Source of the DNA: JACOUT01 sp964580865
GTDB lineage: Bacteria > Myxococcota > UBA727 > VGSZ01
Length of the DNA: 22,009 bases
NCBI GenBank assembly: GCA_964580865.1
Contig: CAZONM010000045.1
Coordinates: forward strand, 1 to 22,009
Direction of reading: 5' to 3'
Under the pieces are notes generated by a model. That model was given only the letters and a program-made list of their open reading frames with translations. It made no database searches and was not told where the DNA came from. Positions 6,814-15,599 of the stretch are shown in pieces; position 1 is the first letter of the stretch, and each line of letters begins with the position of its first letter. The position numbers and the translations under genes are program-made.

Positions 6814-9800
6814 ATGACGTCGTCCCTTCGTAACCTCGGTGTCGCCGCACTCGCGCTGCTGGCCGCGTGCCCACCCCCGCCGCCGCAGGAGATCCCCATC
6901 CCGGGCGGCCTCGAGCTCGAGGAGCTGCCGGCCGAGCAGCGCGCGCTGTTGCGCGCCACGCTCGCGATCGGTGACGCGCTCCTCGAGGAGAGCGAGGTCA
7001 CGCTCCACGTCGATCGAGGTACGGTCAGCGGCGACCTGACGCTGCAAAACGTGCAGCAGGCGGGCAGCCATGCGCTCACGCTGCGTGTGTATGGGCGCTT
7101 CGGCGCGAACGCCGACGAGGTGCTCCTGGGCACCGTCGCCACCACCATCGACGTCGTCCCCGGTGAACCCACGTACGTCGGCTTCCCCGAGGGCGCGCAG
7201 TTCGAGTCGTGCGCCGCCGGGCCCGACGCCCGCTGCGCGGTGGTGTTCGACGCCAACCGCAACGGGACCGCGAACATCCTCGACCTGTTGCCCGAGGGCG
7301 CAGGCGGCCGCGGCATCGATCCGGCGCCCCAGGCGCTGGCCGTCGACGCCGCCCCGTCGACGCTCCAGTTCGCGTCGGGCATCGGCCTCGGTGAGTTCGC
7401 GCGCCAGGTGATCGTGCTCGAGAACCTTGGCGAGAACCCGGTGCGCGTACTCTCCGTCGACGTCATCGACGCGCCCGGCGTCGCGCTGTCGCAGTTCTCG
7501 TCGGCGGGCGTCTCGGCGTTCGCGCCCCGGCGCTCGCTCGGCGCCGACGACTTCGTCGCGCCCATCGCACCCACGGGCGAGGAGCTCCTCGCGATCTCGT
7601 TCGCGCCGCGCAACCCGTACCTCGCCACCGGCGCCGTGCAGGTAGTGGTAGAAGACACGCGCACCGGCGTCCGCCAGGCCGTGCGCACCAAGGTCATCGC
7701 CAACGCCGACGGCGACCTGTCACCGGCGGACCCCGCGTACCTCGAGCCTATGCTCGCCTCGGTGCTGCTCCCCGACGGCGCGGCGGTGAGCGCGCTGCCC
7801 TTCCCGCGCGAGCCGCTATTCTCCGGCCTGTCGATCACCAGCGACAACGGCGGCGTGGCCTCGGGGCTGGCGAAGAACGGCGCCGGCGCCCTCCTGGTGC
7901 TCGACGCGCCCGACGGCATCAGCCGCGTCGCCATCCCCGCCGACGCCGCCTTCGTGGCCGATGTGCCCCCTGGACACCGCTTCTCCGCGGCGCTCGGCGG
8001 CCTCGCCAGCGACGTGGACCTCGCCGTGGTGACCCTCGACGCCGACGGTGTCGTCTCCGGCCTCGCCTGCGCCACATGTCTGTCGTCGCAGGCGGGCGCG
8101 TCCGCCGAGGCCGTGGAGCTCGAGAACGACGACGACGGCGCCTTGCGCGTCGCCGTCATCCTCGGTCGCGTCGAGGCCGCCGAGCCCGTGATCGCGATCC
8201 CCGGTGCGTTGACGGCGGCGCCCGAGCGCGTGCCCTTCGAGCTTGGGTGCCGCGTCTCGCGCGGCCCCGAGTTCGCCGACGTGGATCCGGTGATGCCCGC
8301 GCGCGGTCCCTTGGAGGGCGGCCAGACGGTGACGCTGCGCGGCCGCGGCTTCGTGAACGGCGCCACCGTCACCTTCGCTGGCTTCTCCTGCATCGACGTC
8401 AACGTGGTGGAGGAAGACGAGCACGGCGACTCGGTCATCACCTGTCGCGCGCCGCCGGGCTCCCTCGAGGTCGGCAAGAACCCCGCCACGCTCGTGGTCA
8501 AGAACCCGTCCATCGAGGACGGCGGCGATGGGCAGGCGGCCACCCTGCCCGAGGGCTACACCTACGATCCTCCCGCGCCGCGCCTCGAGAGCATCGCGCC
8601 CGACGTCGCGCCCACCACCGGCGGCGACGCCCCGGTAGCCGTGCGCGGCACGTACTACTCGGCGCGCTACGGTCCGCCGCTCGCGTTCTTCGGTGACGTC
8701 GCGGTCGAGACGGTGGTGCAAGACTCGGAGATGCTGCTGGTCACGCCGCCCCCTGCCGCCGACCTCGGCAGCCCGAGCACCGTGTCCGTGCGCGTGCGCA
8801 ACCGCTTGGGCTTCGACGCGCCCGACGGCACGCACGCACTTGGCGCAGCATCGAACGCGCTGTCATTCCGCTACTTGGTGCCCGACGGCGATCCACCGTC
8901 CGTCGCAAGCGTGAGCCCAGCCAGCGGCAGCGTCGACGGCGGCGACACGGTGACCATCACGGGCTCGCGCTTCCTCGCGGGCGCGCGCGTGTTCATCGGC
9001 GCGCGGGAGGCCACCGACGTGGTGATCACCGCGCCACCGGCGACGTCGCTGTCGTGCCGCGTGCCCGCGGGCGCCACCGCCGAGCCCGCCGACGTCGTGG
9101 TGGTGAACCCCGACGGTCAGGCCGGCACGTTGGCCGCGGGCTTCACCTACACCGTCCCCTCGCCCACCATCGCGCAGGTCTTCCCGTCGCGCATCAGCAG
9201 CGTCGGCGGCGCCGTGGTGGTCGTCGACGGCAGCGGCTTTCGCGCCGGCGTGACGGCGCTGTTCGAGCGCGACGCCGAGGCAGTCTCGGCCACGGGCACG
9301 AGCCGCAGCTCGTCGGACTCGCTCTTGGTGTTCGCGCCGCCCTTGGCCGCGGGCCCCTGGGCCCTGGCGGTCGTCAACCCCGACGGGCAGCGCGCCACCG
9401 CCGCCCTCGACGTATTTTCGCCCGTGGGGCCACCACCCACGGTGGAGTCGGTGTCGCCCGACAGCGGCGACGTCGGCGGCGGCACGACCGTCGACATCTT
9501 CGGCCGCGACTTCACGGACACCGTCACGGTGGTGTTTCACGACGTGGTGCTCGCCGACGTGCCGGTGGCGCACGGCGAGGCGGGCGGCTTCGATCGCGTC
9601 ACCGTGAACGCGCCCGCCTCGCCCGTGGGCGCGGGCCGCGTGGACGTCCAGGTGATCAACACCGACGGGCAGGCGGCGCTCGACGCCTTCACCTACACCG
9701 CGCCGGCCTCGCCCGCGCCGCACATCGTGCGCGTCGACCCAGGGTCGCTCCTGGCCAACACGCCGCGCGTCCTCACCATCACCGGCTATAACTTCGACGC

Positions 9801-12800
9801 CGCCGCCGAGGTCACGCTCGCCGGCGCCATCGTCACCGTGAACCGCGCGCTCTCGAGCGGCGCGCAGCTCGTGGGCACGGCTCCCGGCGTCGTCGCGGGC
9901 TTGGCCACGCTCGAGGTGCAAAACCCCGACGGGCAGTCCGCGCGGGTCGCGCTCGTGGTGGCGCCGAGCGCGCCGCCGCCCAGCATCGGGTCGCTGACCC
10001 CTTCGGTGTACGAGACCGACGATGGCGTTCAGGAGGTGGTGATCGCGGGCGCCGGCTTCTCGGCGCCCACCGTGCGCGTCAACGGCGCGCCGGCCACCGT
10101 GGTGGGCGCGCCGAGCGCGACCACCATCGTCATCGATGTGCGCGCGGTGCCTGCGGGCAGCGCGCTGGTGGAGGTAGAGAACGCCGACGGGCGCAAGGCA
10201 GCCGCCGTCTTGACCGTGCTCGTCCCCGGCGCGGTCGTGGTGCCAGCGCCGCGCTTGTTTGCCGTGCAGCCGCCACACCTCCCCGCGAACGTCGCGATCC
10301 CGCTCGTGCTCAACGGCGATCACTTCGTCGACGATCCGACGGACGCGCAGGAGACCGAGGTGCGTATCGATGGCGAGGTCGTGCCGACGGACCCCCTCAC
10401 CTCCACGACCGACATCTACGTCCCGTCCGCGAGCTTGGCGCCCGGTGACCACCTCGTGGAGGTCCAGAACCCCGACGGCCAACGCGACGTCCTGGTGGTG
10501 AGCGCGCACGCCGTGGGCCCGCGCATCGTCGCGCTCACGCCCGAGCCCTTCCCCGCCAACAACCCGCAGCAGCTCACCATCAGCGGCGTCGACTTCGACG
10601 ACGTCGGCGGCAGCGTCTTCATCGATGGCGCGTACGAGGTCGCGAACATTGGGACCGACACCATCACGGTGGACTCGCTGCTCCTCGGGCCCGGCGCCCA
10701 CCTCGTGGAGGTGCAGAACGGTGACGGGCAGAGCGACGGCGACATCCTCAACGTGGTGGCGCCGGGCGGCCCCGCCCGTCCCATCATCGAGCTGCTCAAC
10801 CCTGCCACGGTGACGGCCCAGACCGGCGTCCAAGCGCTCGAGATCCGCGGCTTCAACTTCGACGCGCCTCCGCTCGACGTGTTCGTCGGTGGGTTCCCCG
10901 TCGCGCCCGAGTCGTGGACCACCACCGGGGTCTGGATCGACATCGACACCGACGCCTTCAGCGCGGGCACGCTGGTGGTGGAGGTCCAGAACCAAGACCT
11001 GCAGGTGGCGGCGGCGTCGCTCCAGGTGCTGCCGCCGGGCGACCTGACCGATCCCCCACCCTCGCTCTTCGCCGTGAACCCCGCGACCGTCGCGGAGGGG
11101 ACCACGTTCGTGCAGCTCCAGGGGCTCGCGTTGCAGGCCGGCGCAACCGTGACGCTCAACGGCATCGGCGTCAGCGTAACCAACGAGGCGCCGCCGCTCA
11201 CCATCGACATCGACCCGTCGGGCCACCCGCCCGGCGTGTACGCCGTGCGCGTCACCAACCCCGACGGGCAGAGCGACGTGGCGGTGCTCGAGATCCTCCC
11301 GCTCCAGGCGTTCCCGCTCGAGATCGACACCCTCGACCCGCCCGTGGTCACCGAGGAGAGCGGTATCGTGCAGATCACCGTGGGCGGGTCGGGCTTCACG
11401 CCGACCACCACGGCGTTCATCGACGGCGCGCCCGCCGCCACCACGTTCTCGAGCGCCACCGTGCTGCAGGTCGACGTCGACACCGACACACTCCCGGTGG
11501 GCCCGTTGCAGTTGCAGCTGGTGGACGGCCCGCGCAGCGACGCCATCGGCTTCGAGCTCGCGCCCGCGCCCGCGGCCGCGGGCGTGACGCCGCAATTCGT
11601 GCACGCCGACGTCGGCGGCGACGAGCTCGTCATCTCGGGCACGAACCTGGCGTTCGCGCCACCAACGGACGTCACCATCGGCCTCTTCTCCGGCGCCATC
11701 ATCGTCGTCGGCGAGAGCGCGCTGCGGGTGGCGGTGCCGATCGGGCTGCCGCCCGGCACGCACCCCCTCACCATCCACTACGGGCTCCGCCAGGTGTCGG
11801 TCGGCGACGTCGTGGCCATTCGGCCGACCGTCACGTTCGCCGAGGTCCGTCCTCGCGCCAACGGCACCATGAGCCTGCACCTGGCGGGCGACATGCTCGG
11901 CGCCGACGACCTGGCGAGCATCGCGCTCCTCGGCGTCGACACGGCGGACGCAGCCACCTGCGCCCCGAGCCCCGCCACCGAGACCACGCTGCTGTGCGCC
12001 GCCATCACGGCCAGCGATCTCCTGCCCGGCGAGACCTATGACGTCACGCTGCACTATCTCAATGCGACGTCGGTGGCGAACGCGGCGCGCGCGAAGGTGC
12101 CGCCGGTCGCGGTGGTTGGCGCACAGCCCGAGAACCCGGGGTATCCGGGCGCCATGCCGCGCGGCGTGGCCTACGAGGCGCAGCCGCTCGTGAAGCGGCA
12201 GGTGCGGCTCGACATCCCCGACGTCGACGTCGCGTCCTTCGCCGGCGGCACGCCGAACGCCGTCGTGCTCCCCACCCTGACACCGGTGAGCTCGAACCTC
12301 GCGATCAACCCCGGCTTCGTCGTCGTGGAGCTCACCAGCGGCGCACTGCCCTTGGACGGCGACGTGCAGGTGACGCTGCGGTCCGACACGCGGCAGGTCA
12401 CGCAGCCGTTCTCCATCCCGCTCTTCGTGCCCGCCGTGGCGAACCTCGAGCCCGGCGCCGGCGTGGTGGAGGTGCCCTGGTCGCTCACGCCGAACGCGCT
12501 GCAGGTCCAGCTCGGCGGCGACCTCGACCACGCGCTCGTCGCCGCGGTCCACGACGCGAGCGCGCTGGTGCAACGCACGCTCGCCACCTCGGGCGTCGCG
12601 AACCTCGACGCCAGCGTCATCCCGCTGGCGCCTGGCCAGTGGTCCGTTTGCCTGCAGACGCCCACCGGCCAAGCCTTTGGCTGCGGCGCCGAGCCGGTGG
12701 TGATCCGGGCGCCCGGCATCGAGCTCGAGCCCAACAACACCGACGTCAACCCGAACGGCATCGGCGTCACGCCCACCATCAACGGCACCACGCAGGCCAC

Positions 12801-13668
12801 GGTATCGGGCGGCGATCGCGATCGCTTCTTCGTCACGCTGCCCGTGGATGGGCTCCTGCGCGTCGCCACGGTGCGCACCACCCAGCCCGTCACGTGCGGC
12901 GGCACCGACAGCATCGAGCTCGTGGTGCGCGAGCGCGGGCGCGCGGCCATCCTGGCCCGCTCGACGGTGGAGTCGGGCAACCACTGCCCGGGCCTCGGCG
13001 TGAGCGCGATCGACCCGCCCCTATCGTTGCCCGCCGGCGAGTACATCGTCGAGGCGCAGAACGTCACCGAGGGCAACACCAACTACCGCATCCACGCGGC
13101 GGCGGCCCCCGAGCCCGTGGCCACCTGCGGCGACGGCGTGGTGCAGCACGGCGAGGAGCCCCAGTGCGAGACCAACGGCGGCTCGGCGCCATGCCCCGCG
13201 CCGCACACGGGGACGATGTTCTGCGATCCCGTGACCTGCACGTTCAACCGTGACGCGTGCCAAGCACAGGGCGGCAGCGAGTGCCTGATCAATGGCATCG
13301 TCGACGGCTCTGAGCAGTGCGACCCCGATGGCGTCGCCTTCAGCACGGGCGCCGCTCACTGCGCAAGCCTAGGCAACAACCCCCCGGAGTTCCCCGGTCG
13401 CGACTTCACCGACGTCGGCGGCGTGCTGCGCTGCACCGGCGCCTGCCTCATCGACCTCACGGGCTGCGCCATCGGCACCGTCTGCGGCAACGGCGTGCTC
13501 GAAGGGCTCGAGGAGTGCGACGACGGCAACGGCGATCAGAACGACGGCTGCTCCACCAACTGCACGCTCGAGCGCTGTGGCAACGGTGTGGTGAACGCCA
13601 ACGAGACCTGCGACGACGGCGACGTCGCGAACGGGCTGAGCTGTCCGGCGACGTGCATCGCGACCTGA
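6814..13668 (+). CDS. Giant lipoprotein with tandem IPT/TIG domains, PPC-like domain and Cys-rich repeats
   Basis: This 2284-residue predicted lipoprotein has a signal sequence with lipobox LAAC (Cys19) and a short Pro-rich start (CPPPPPQEIPIPGG). In order it shows: an N-terminal region (about 20-165); an ASH/choice-of-anchor-like beta domain (about 170-290, FARQVIVLENLGENPVRVLSV); an unassigned beta region; 12 to 14 tandem IPT/TIG (Ig-like) units of about 85-95 residues (about 488-1765); an unassigned stretch; a pre-peptidase C-terminal (PPC)-like domain (about 1969-2102, starting IELEPNNTD and including DRDRFFVTLP); and Cys-rich repeats (about 2103-2284) of the form CGNGVLEGLEECDDGNGDQN, the myxococcal DUF4215-type motif. 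No MYXO-CTERM helix ends the protein. The ATG follows CGGAG. Such proteins are likely adhesive or surface structural; binding partners are unknown. Confidence 0.88.
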   Translation: MTSSLRNLGVAALALLAACPPPPPQEIPIPGGLELEELPAEQRALLRATLAIGDALLEESEVTLHVDRGTVSGDLTLQNVQQAGSHALTLRVYGRFGANADEVLLGTVATTIDVVPGEPTYVGFPEGAQFESCAAGPDARCAVVFDANRNGTANILDLLPEGAGGRGIDPAPQALAVDAAPSTLQFASGIGLGEFARQVIVLENLGENPVRVLSVDVIDAPGVALSQFSSAGVSAFAPRRSLGADDFVAPIAPTGEELLAISFAPRNPYLATGAVQVVVEDTRTGVRQAVRTKVIANADGDLSPADPAYLEPMLASVLLPDGAAVSALPFPREPLFSGLSITSDNGGVASGLAKNGAGALLVLDAPDGISRVAIPADAAFVADVPPGHRFSAALGGLASDVDLAVVTLDADGVVSGLACATCLSSQAGASAEAVELENDDDGALRVAVILGRVEAAEPVIAIPGALTAAPERVPFELGCRVSRGPEFADVDPVMPARGPLEGGQTVTLRGRGFVNGATVTFAGFSCIDVNVVEEDEHGDSVITCRAPPGSLEVGKNPATLVVKNPSIEDGGDGQAATLPEGYTYDPPAPRLESIAPDVAPTTGGDAPVAVRGTYYSARYGPPLAFFGDVAVETVVQDSEMLLVTPPPAADLGSPSTVSVRVRNRLGFDAPDGTHALGAASNALSFRYLVPDGDPPSVASVSPASGSVDGGDTVTITGSRFLAGARVFIGAREATDVVITAPPATSLSCRVPAGATAEPADVVVVNPDGQAGTLAAGFTYTVPSPTIAQVFPSRISSVGGAVVVVDGSGFRAGVTALFERDAEAVSATGTSRSSSDSLLVFAPPLAAGPWALAVVNPDGQRATAALDVFSPVGPPPTVESVSPDSGDVGGGTTVDIFGRDFTDTVTVVFHDVVLADVPVAHGEAGGFDRVTVNAPASPVGAGRVDVQVINTDGQAALDAFTYTAPASPAPHIVRVDPGSLLANTPRVLTITGYNFDAAAEVTLAGAIVTVNRALSSGAQLVGTAPGVVAGLATLEVQNPDGQSARVALVVAPSAPPPSIGSLTPSVYETDDGVQEVVIAGAGFSAPTVRVNGAPATVVGAPSATTIVIDVRAVPAGSALVEVENADGRKAAAVLTVLVPGAVVVPAPRLFAVQPPHLPANVAIPLVLNGDHFVDDPTDAQETEVRIDGEVVPTDPLTSTTDIYVPSASLAPGDHLVEVQNPDGQRDVLVVSAHAVGPRIVALTPEPFPANNPQQLTISGVDFDDVGGSVFIDGAYEVANIGTDTITVDSLLLGPGAHLVEVQNGDGQSDGDILNVVAPGGPARPIIELLNPATVTAQTGVQALEIRGFNFDAPPLDVFVGGFPVAPESWTTTGVWIDIDTDAFSAGTLVVEVQNQDLQVAAASLQVLPPGDLTDPPPSLFAVNPATVAEGTTFVQLQGLALQAGATVTLNGIGVSVTNEAPPLTIDIDPSGHPPGVYAVRVTNPDGQSDVAVLEILPLQAFPLEIDTLDPPVVTEESGIVQITVGGSGFTPTTTAFIDGAPAATTFSSATVLQVDVDTDTLPVGPLQLQLVDGPRSDAIGFELAPAPAAAGVTPQFVHADVGGDELVISGTNLAFAPPTDVTIGLFSGAIIVVGESALRVAVPIGLPPGTHPLTIHYGLRQVSVGDVVAIRPTVTFAEVRPRANGTMSLHLAGDMLGADDLASIALLGVDTADAATCAPSPATETTLLCAAITASDLLPGETYDVTLHYLNATSVANAARAKVPPVAVVGAQPENPGYPGAMPRGVAYEAQPLVKRQVRLDIPDVDVASFAGGTPNAVVLPTLTPVSSNLAINPGFVVVELTSGALPLDGDVQVTLRSDTRQVTQPFSIPLFVPAVANLEPGAGVVEVPWSLTPNALQVQLGGDLDHALVAAVHDASALVQRTLATSGVANLDASVIPLAPGQWSVCLQTPTGQAFGCGAEPVVIRAPGIELEPNNTDVNPNGIGVTPTINGTTQATVSGGDRDRFFVTLPVDGLLRVATVRTTQPVTCGGTDSIELVVRERGRAAILARSTVESGNHCPGLGVSAIDPPLSLPAGEYIVEAQNVTEGNTNYRIHAAAAPEPVATCGDGVVQHGEEPQCETNGGSAPCPAPHTGTMFCDPVTCTFNRDACQAQGGSECLINGIVDGSEQCDPDGVAFSTGAAHCASLGNNPPEFPGRDFTDVGGVLRCTGACLIDLTGCAIGTVCGNGVLEGLEECDDGNGDQNDGCSTNCTLERCGNGVVNANETCDDGDVANGLSCPATCIAT
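8275..12108 (+). repeat. Tandem IPT/TIG domain array with recurring N-P-D-G-Q motif
   Basis: About 12 clear and up to 14 units follow each other, each opening with a hydrophobic-x-x-(V/L)-x-P pattern (VASVSPASG, TVESVSPDSG) and G-x-x-F near the middle. In nine consecutive units the C-terminal strand ends in NPDGQ or a close variant (NTDGQ, NADGR, NGDGQ, NQDLQ). These begin at 9106, 9376, 9658, 9922, 10180, 10468, 10717, 10990 and 11257, giving a period of 249-288 bp. The units are diverged at DNA level, so the array is old. Confidence 0.85.
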
Positions 13669-13714
13669 CGAGATCCTCTGACGCCGCCGCGCACGCGGGC
13701 CGGTGTCAACGACC

Positions 13715-13756
13715 CCGGGCCGCCCTCCTCGTGGCAGGAGCCACGCGGCGGCCCGG
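13715..13756. terminator. 42-bp hairpin between convergent transcription units
   Basis: The outer arms CCGGGCCGCC (13715-13724) and GGCGGCCCGG (13747-13756) are perfectly complementary over 10 bp. An inner stem CGTGGC/GCCACG (13730-13735, 13740-13745) closes a 4-nt AGGA loop. It fills the gap between the IPT lipoprotein stop (13668) and the converging membrane-protein stop (13758) and could terminate transcription from both sides. There is no T-tract. Confidence 0.65.
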
Positions 13757-13757
13757 C

Positions 13758-14630
13758 TCAGGCCGGCGGCGACGTTGATGGGCGGTGCTCCGGCGCCGCA
13801 TCGCCACGCCCGCGCGCCAGCACGCTGATGCGGTGCTGCTGATAGACGGCGCGGGCCACGAGCAGGTAGGCCATGATGAACGCGACGTCGAGCAACGGGT
13901 CGAGCGCCGCAAACCCCAGCGACGAGAACCAGGCATACAGCAGGTCGCCCGCCACCATGCAGACGATGCCGCTCGAGAGGGACATCCACACGACGAACAG
14001 CGCGCCGCCCGCCAGGCGGAGGGCGAAGCGCGCGAGCACGAGCGCGGGGATCAGCGCCACCACGTCCAGCGCCGGGTACGCGACGTTGAGCGCGCGCTCG
14101 AGCGGCGGGGCGTCGGCCGCGAGCACCGGACGCAGCACCGCCACCAGGACCGCCGCCGCGGGCAGCGCCGCGAGCAGCGCCACGCCGAGCTGCGCGCGCA
14201 GCGGGCCCACCAGCCCGGTCGAGTCCACGGCGCGCACGAACAGCACGAACGCCGTGATCATGGCGGGGTAGCCGAGCATGAAGAACACGTCGGCCCCCGA
14301 AGGGAAGGGCGCCGACGTGCCGAGCCCGATCTGAAAGACGCCGAGGTAGCTCTGCGCCACCGCCCAAGCGGCGAGCCACGCCATCGCGAGCCACCACCCG
14401 CGGCGCATCGTGTCCCCGGCGGCAAACGTGAGCGCGACGCGCGACGCGAGGCCCGCGGCACCGACGAGCGCGGCGATCTTCATGGCGCAGCCCACGGCCA
14501 GGAGCACGCGCGGCGTGAGCACCTGGCGGTACAGCGGCGTCTCGGCGAACGCGAGCTTCGGGAGGAACAGCGCGAGCACCGCCACCACCAGGACGGCGAG
14601 GTAGGGATCGACGCGTGACCGCGTGGTCAT
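13758..14630 (-). CDS. 8-TM membrane protein resembling the input module of GGDEF/EAL proteins
   Basis: This 290-residue integral membrane protein has about eight predicted TM helices and a short Pro/Ser-rich cytosolic tail (RGRGDAAPEHRPSTSPPA). The segment PFPSGADVFFMLGYPAMITA closely resembles the PSxADxFYLxGYPLL motif in the N-terminal membrane region of many GGDEF/EAL (cyclic-di-GMP) proteins, especially actinobacterial ones. Here no GGDEF, EAL, PAS or kinase domain follows; the frame ends at 13758. The ATG at 14630 overlaps the upstream gene's stop (ATGA), indicating translational coupling. A stand-alone sensor or scaffold role is inference; it could equally be a transporter-like membrane protein. 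Confidence 0.8.
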   Translation of the reverse strand: MTTRSRVDPYLAVLVVAVLALFLPKLAFAETPLYRQVLTPRVLLAVGCAMKIAALVGAAGLASRVALTFAAGDTMRRGWWLAMAWLAAWAVAQSYLGVFQIGLGTSAPFPSGADVFFMLGYPAMITAFVLFVRAVDSTGLVGPLRAQLGVALLAALPAAAVLVAVLRPVLAADAPPLERALNVAYPALDVVALIPALVLARFALRLAGGALFVVWMSLSSGIVCMVAGDLLYAWFSSLGFAALDPLLDVAFIMAYLLVARAVYQQHRISVLARGRGDAAPEHRPSTSPPA

Positions 14631-14959
14631 GAGCCCTCCACCAGCTTGACCAACGCCGTGCGCAGCTCCGCGAGCACCGCGGCCGCGCGCTGCTCGCCGG
14701 CGAACACCCGCAACCCCGGACGCATCCCCGTGAGCAGCTGCTCCACCTCGCCAGCACCGACCGCGCGACACGTCCCCAGCCGCTCCAGGTGGAGCTTGGC
14801 CGCCGACTCCGCCATGGTGCGGCCGAGATAGGGCGTGAGCACCGCGACCATGGCGGCGCGCGCGTCCTCGGGCTCGGCGGCCTTCGTCACCGCGGCATCA
14901 TCGCGCGACGCGCTCGACGGCGCGAATTCGTCCGCGCGCCGAAGCGCGCGTGCCTGCAA
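14627..14959 (-). CDS. Small helical protein of unknown function
   Basis: This small protein, up to 110 residues, is predicted to be mostly helical, with no signal peptide or TM segment. Recognisable stretches are AVLTPYLGRTMAESAAKLHL and a C-terminal helix ending LVKLVEGS. I do not recognise a family with confidence. The start is unclear: TTG at 14959 has a weak GGAAG upstream, GTG at 14890 keeps most of the globular part, and ATG at 14851 leaves 74 residues. Its stop overlaps the start of the 8-TM gene by 4 nt. It lies 67 nt after the heme protein gene, so a three-gene unit is likely. A soluble partner of the 8-TM protein is plausible. Confidence 0.65.
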   Translation of the reverse strand: MQARALRRADEFAPSSASRDDAAVTKAAEPEDARAAMVAVLTPYLGRTMAESAAKLHLERLGTCRAVGAGEVEQLLTGMRPGLRVFAGEQRAAAVLAELRTALVKLVEGS

Positions 14960-15026
14960 CGCGCGCCGCTTCCGCGCGCCCGGCGCGCCGCACCCACAGC
15001 GCCGTCATGCGCCGCCAGGACTGCCC

Positions 15027-15599
15027 TCAGGGCTTCACGGGCGCGGCCCCCGTGATCTCGACCCACACGACGCCGCGCAGGTCGCCCTCCTTGAAGCCCA
15101 CCGCCTTGTCCTGCGGGTACTTGGCGGCGATGGCCGCCTTGACGTCGGGCGCCAACGTGGGGCCGTGGCACGCCAAGCAGAGCGGGGCGGTCACCAGGGG
15201 CTCCACGTAGCCGAGGCCCCCGTCGGGCAGCTTGACCTCGCGTGGGCCGCGCTTGTCGGCGGCAGCAGCCTCGAGGTCGGCCAAGTGCGGCGCCACCCAC
15301 GTGGGGGCCGTGTTGGTCGGGTTGCGCAACTTCGACGACGTGCGCCCGATCTTCAGGTCGGCGGTGCTCACCTCGCCGCGAACGCGGGGCACAATGTCGC
15401 CGCACACGCCGATGGCGCTGGCGGGCCCGCCGGCCTCGATGCTCTTGGTCAGCGCTCCCACCAGCGCGCCCTTGAGCTTGCCCACGGCGGCGCGCGCGCG
15501 CTCGACCTGCGTCGTTGGTGTCGCAGCTGGCGGCGACGGGGGCTTGGGCGCCTCGGGGGCTCCGGCCACGAGCACGGCGGTGACGGCGAGGACGAGCAT
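15027..15599 (-). CDS. Tll0287-like (DUF3365) c-type heme protein
   Basis: This 190-residue protein has a hydrophobic N-terminus (MLVLAVTAVLVAGA), a Pro/Ala-rich linker (about 15-30) and a DUF3365/Tll0287-like domain. Family features are visible: AIGVCGDIVP (Cys66), the block IGRTSSKLRNPTNTAP (about 84-99), the single CXXCH heme-attachment motif CLACHG (141-146), then YPQDKAVGFKEGDLRGVVWV. The domain is known as a heme-binding redox/gas-sensor fold, either stand-alone or at the N-terminus of kinases and cyclases. Covalent heme c implies export, yet the N-terminus lacks the positive charges of a normal signal peptide. No start codon lies further upstream before the in-frame stop at 15651-15653. 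AGGAG precedes the ATG. Confidence 0.9.
   Translation of the reverse strand: MLVLAVTAVLVAGAPEAPKPPSPPAATPTTQVERARAAVGKLKGALVGALTKSIEAGGPASAIGVCGDIVPRVRGEVSTADLKIGRTSSKLRNPTNTAPTWVAPHLADLEAAAADKRGPREVKLPDGGLGYVEPLVTAPLCLACHGPTLAPDVKAAIAAKYPQDKAVGFKEGDLRGVVWVEITGAAPVKP

Noticed and set aside
5379..8543. 1054-codon open frame on the minus strand
   Set aside because: It spans the divergent gap and two well-supported plus-strand genes, and its product is low-complexity Ser/Arg/Ala sequence. It is a composition artefact.
8863..12984. 1373-codon open frame antisense to the IPT lipoprotein
   Set aside because: The translation is Arg/His/Asp/Gly-rich with no domain pattern. It mirrors the GC-rich third position of the sense gene, which has clear repeated domains and a lipobox.
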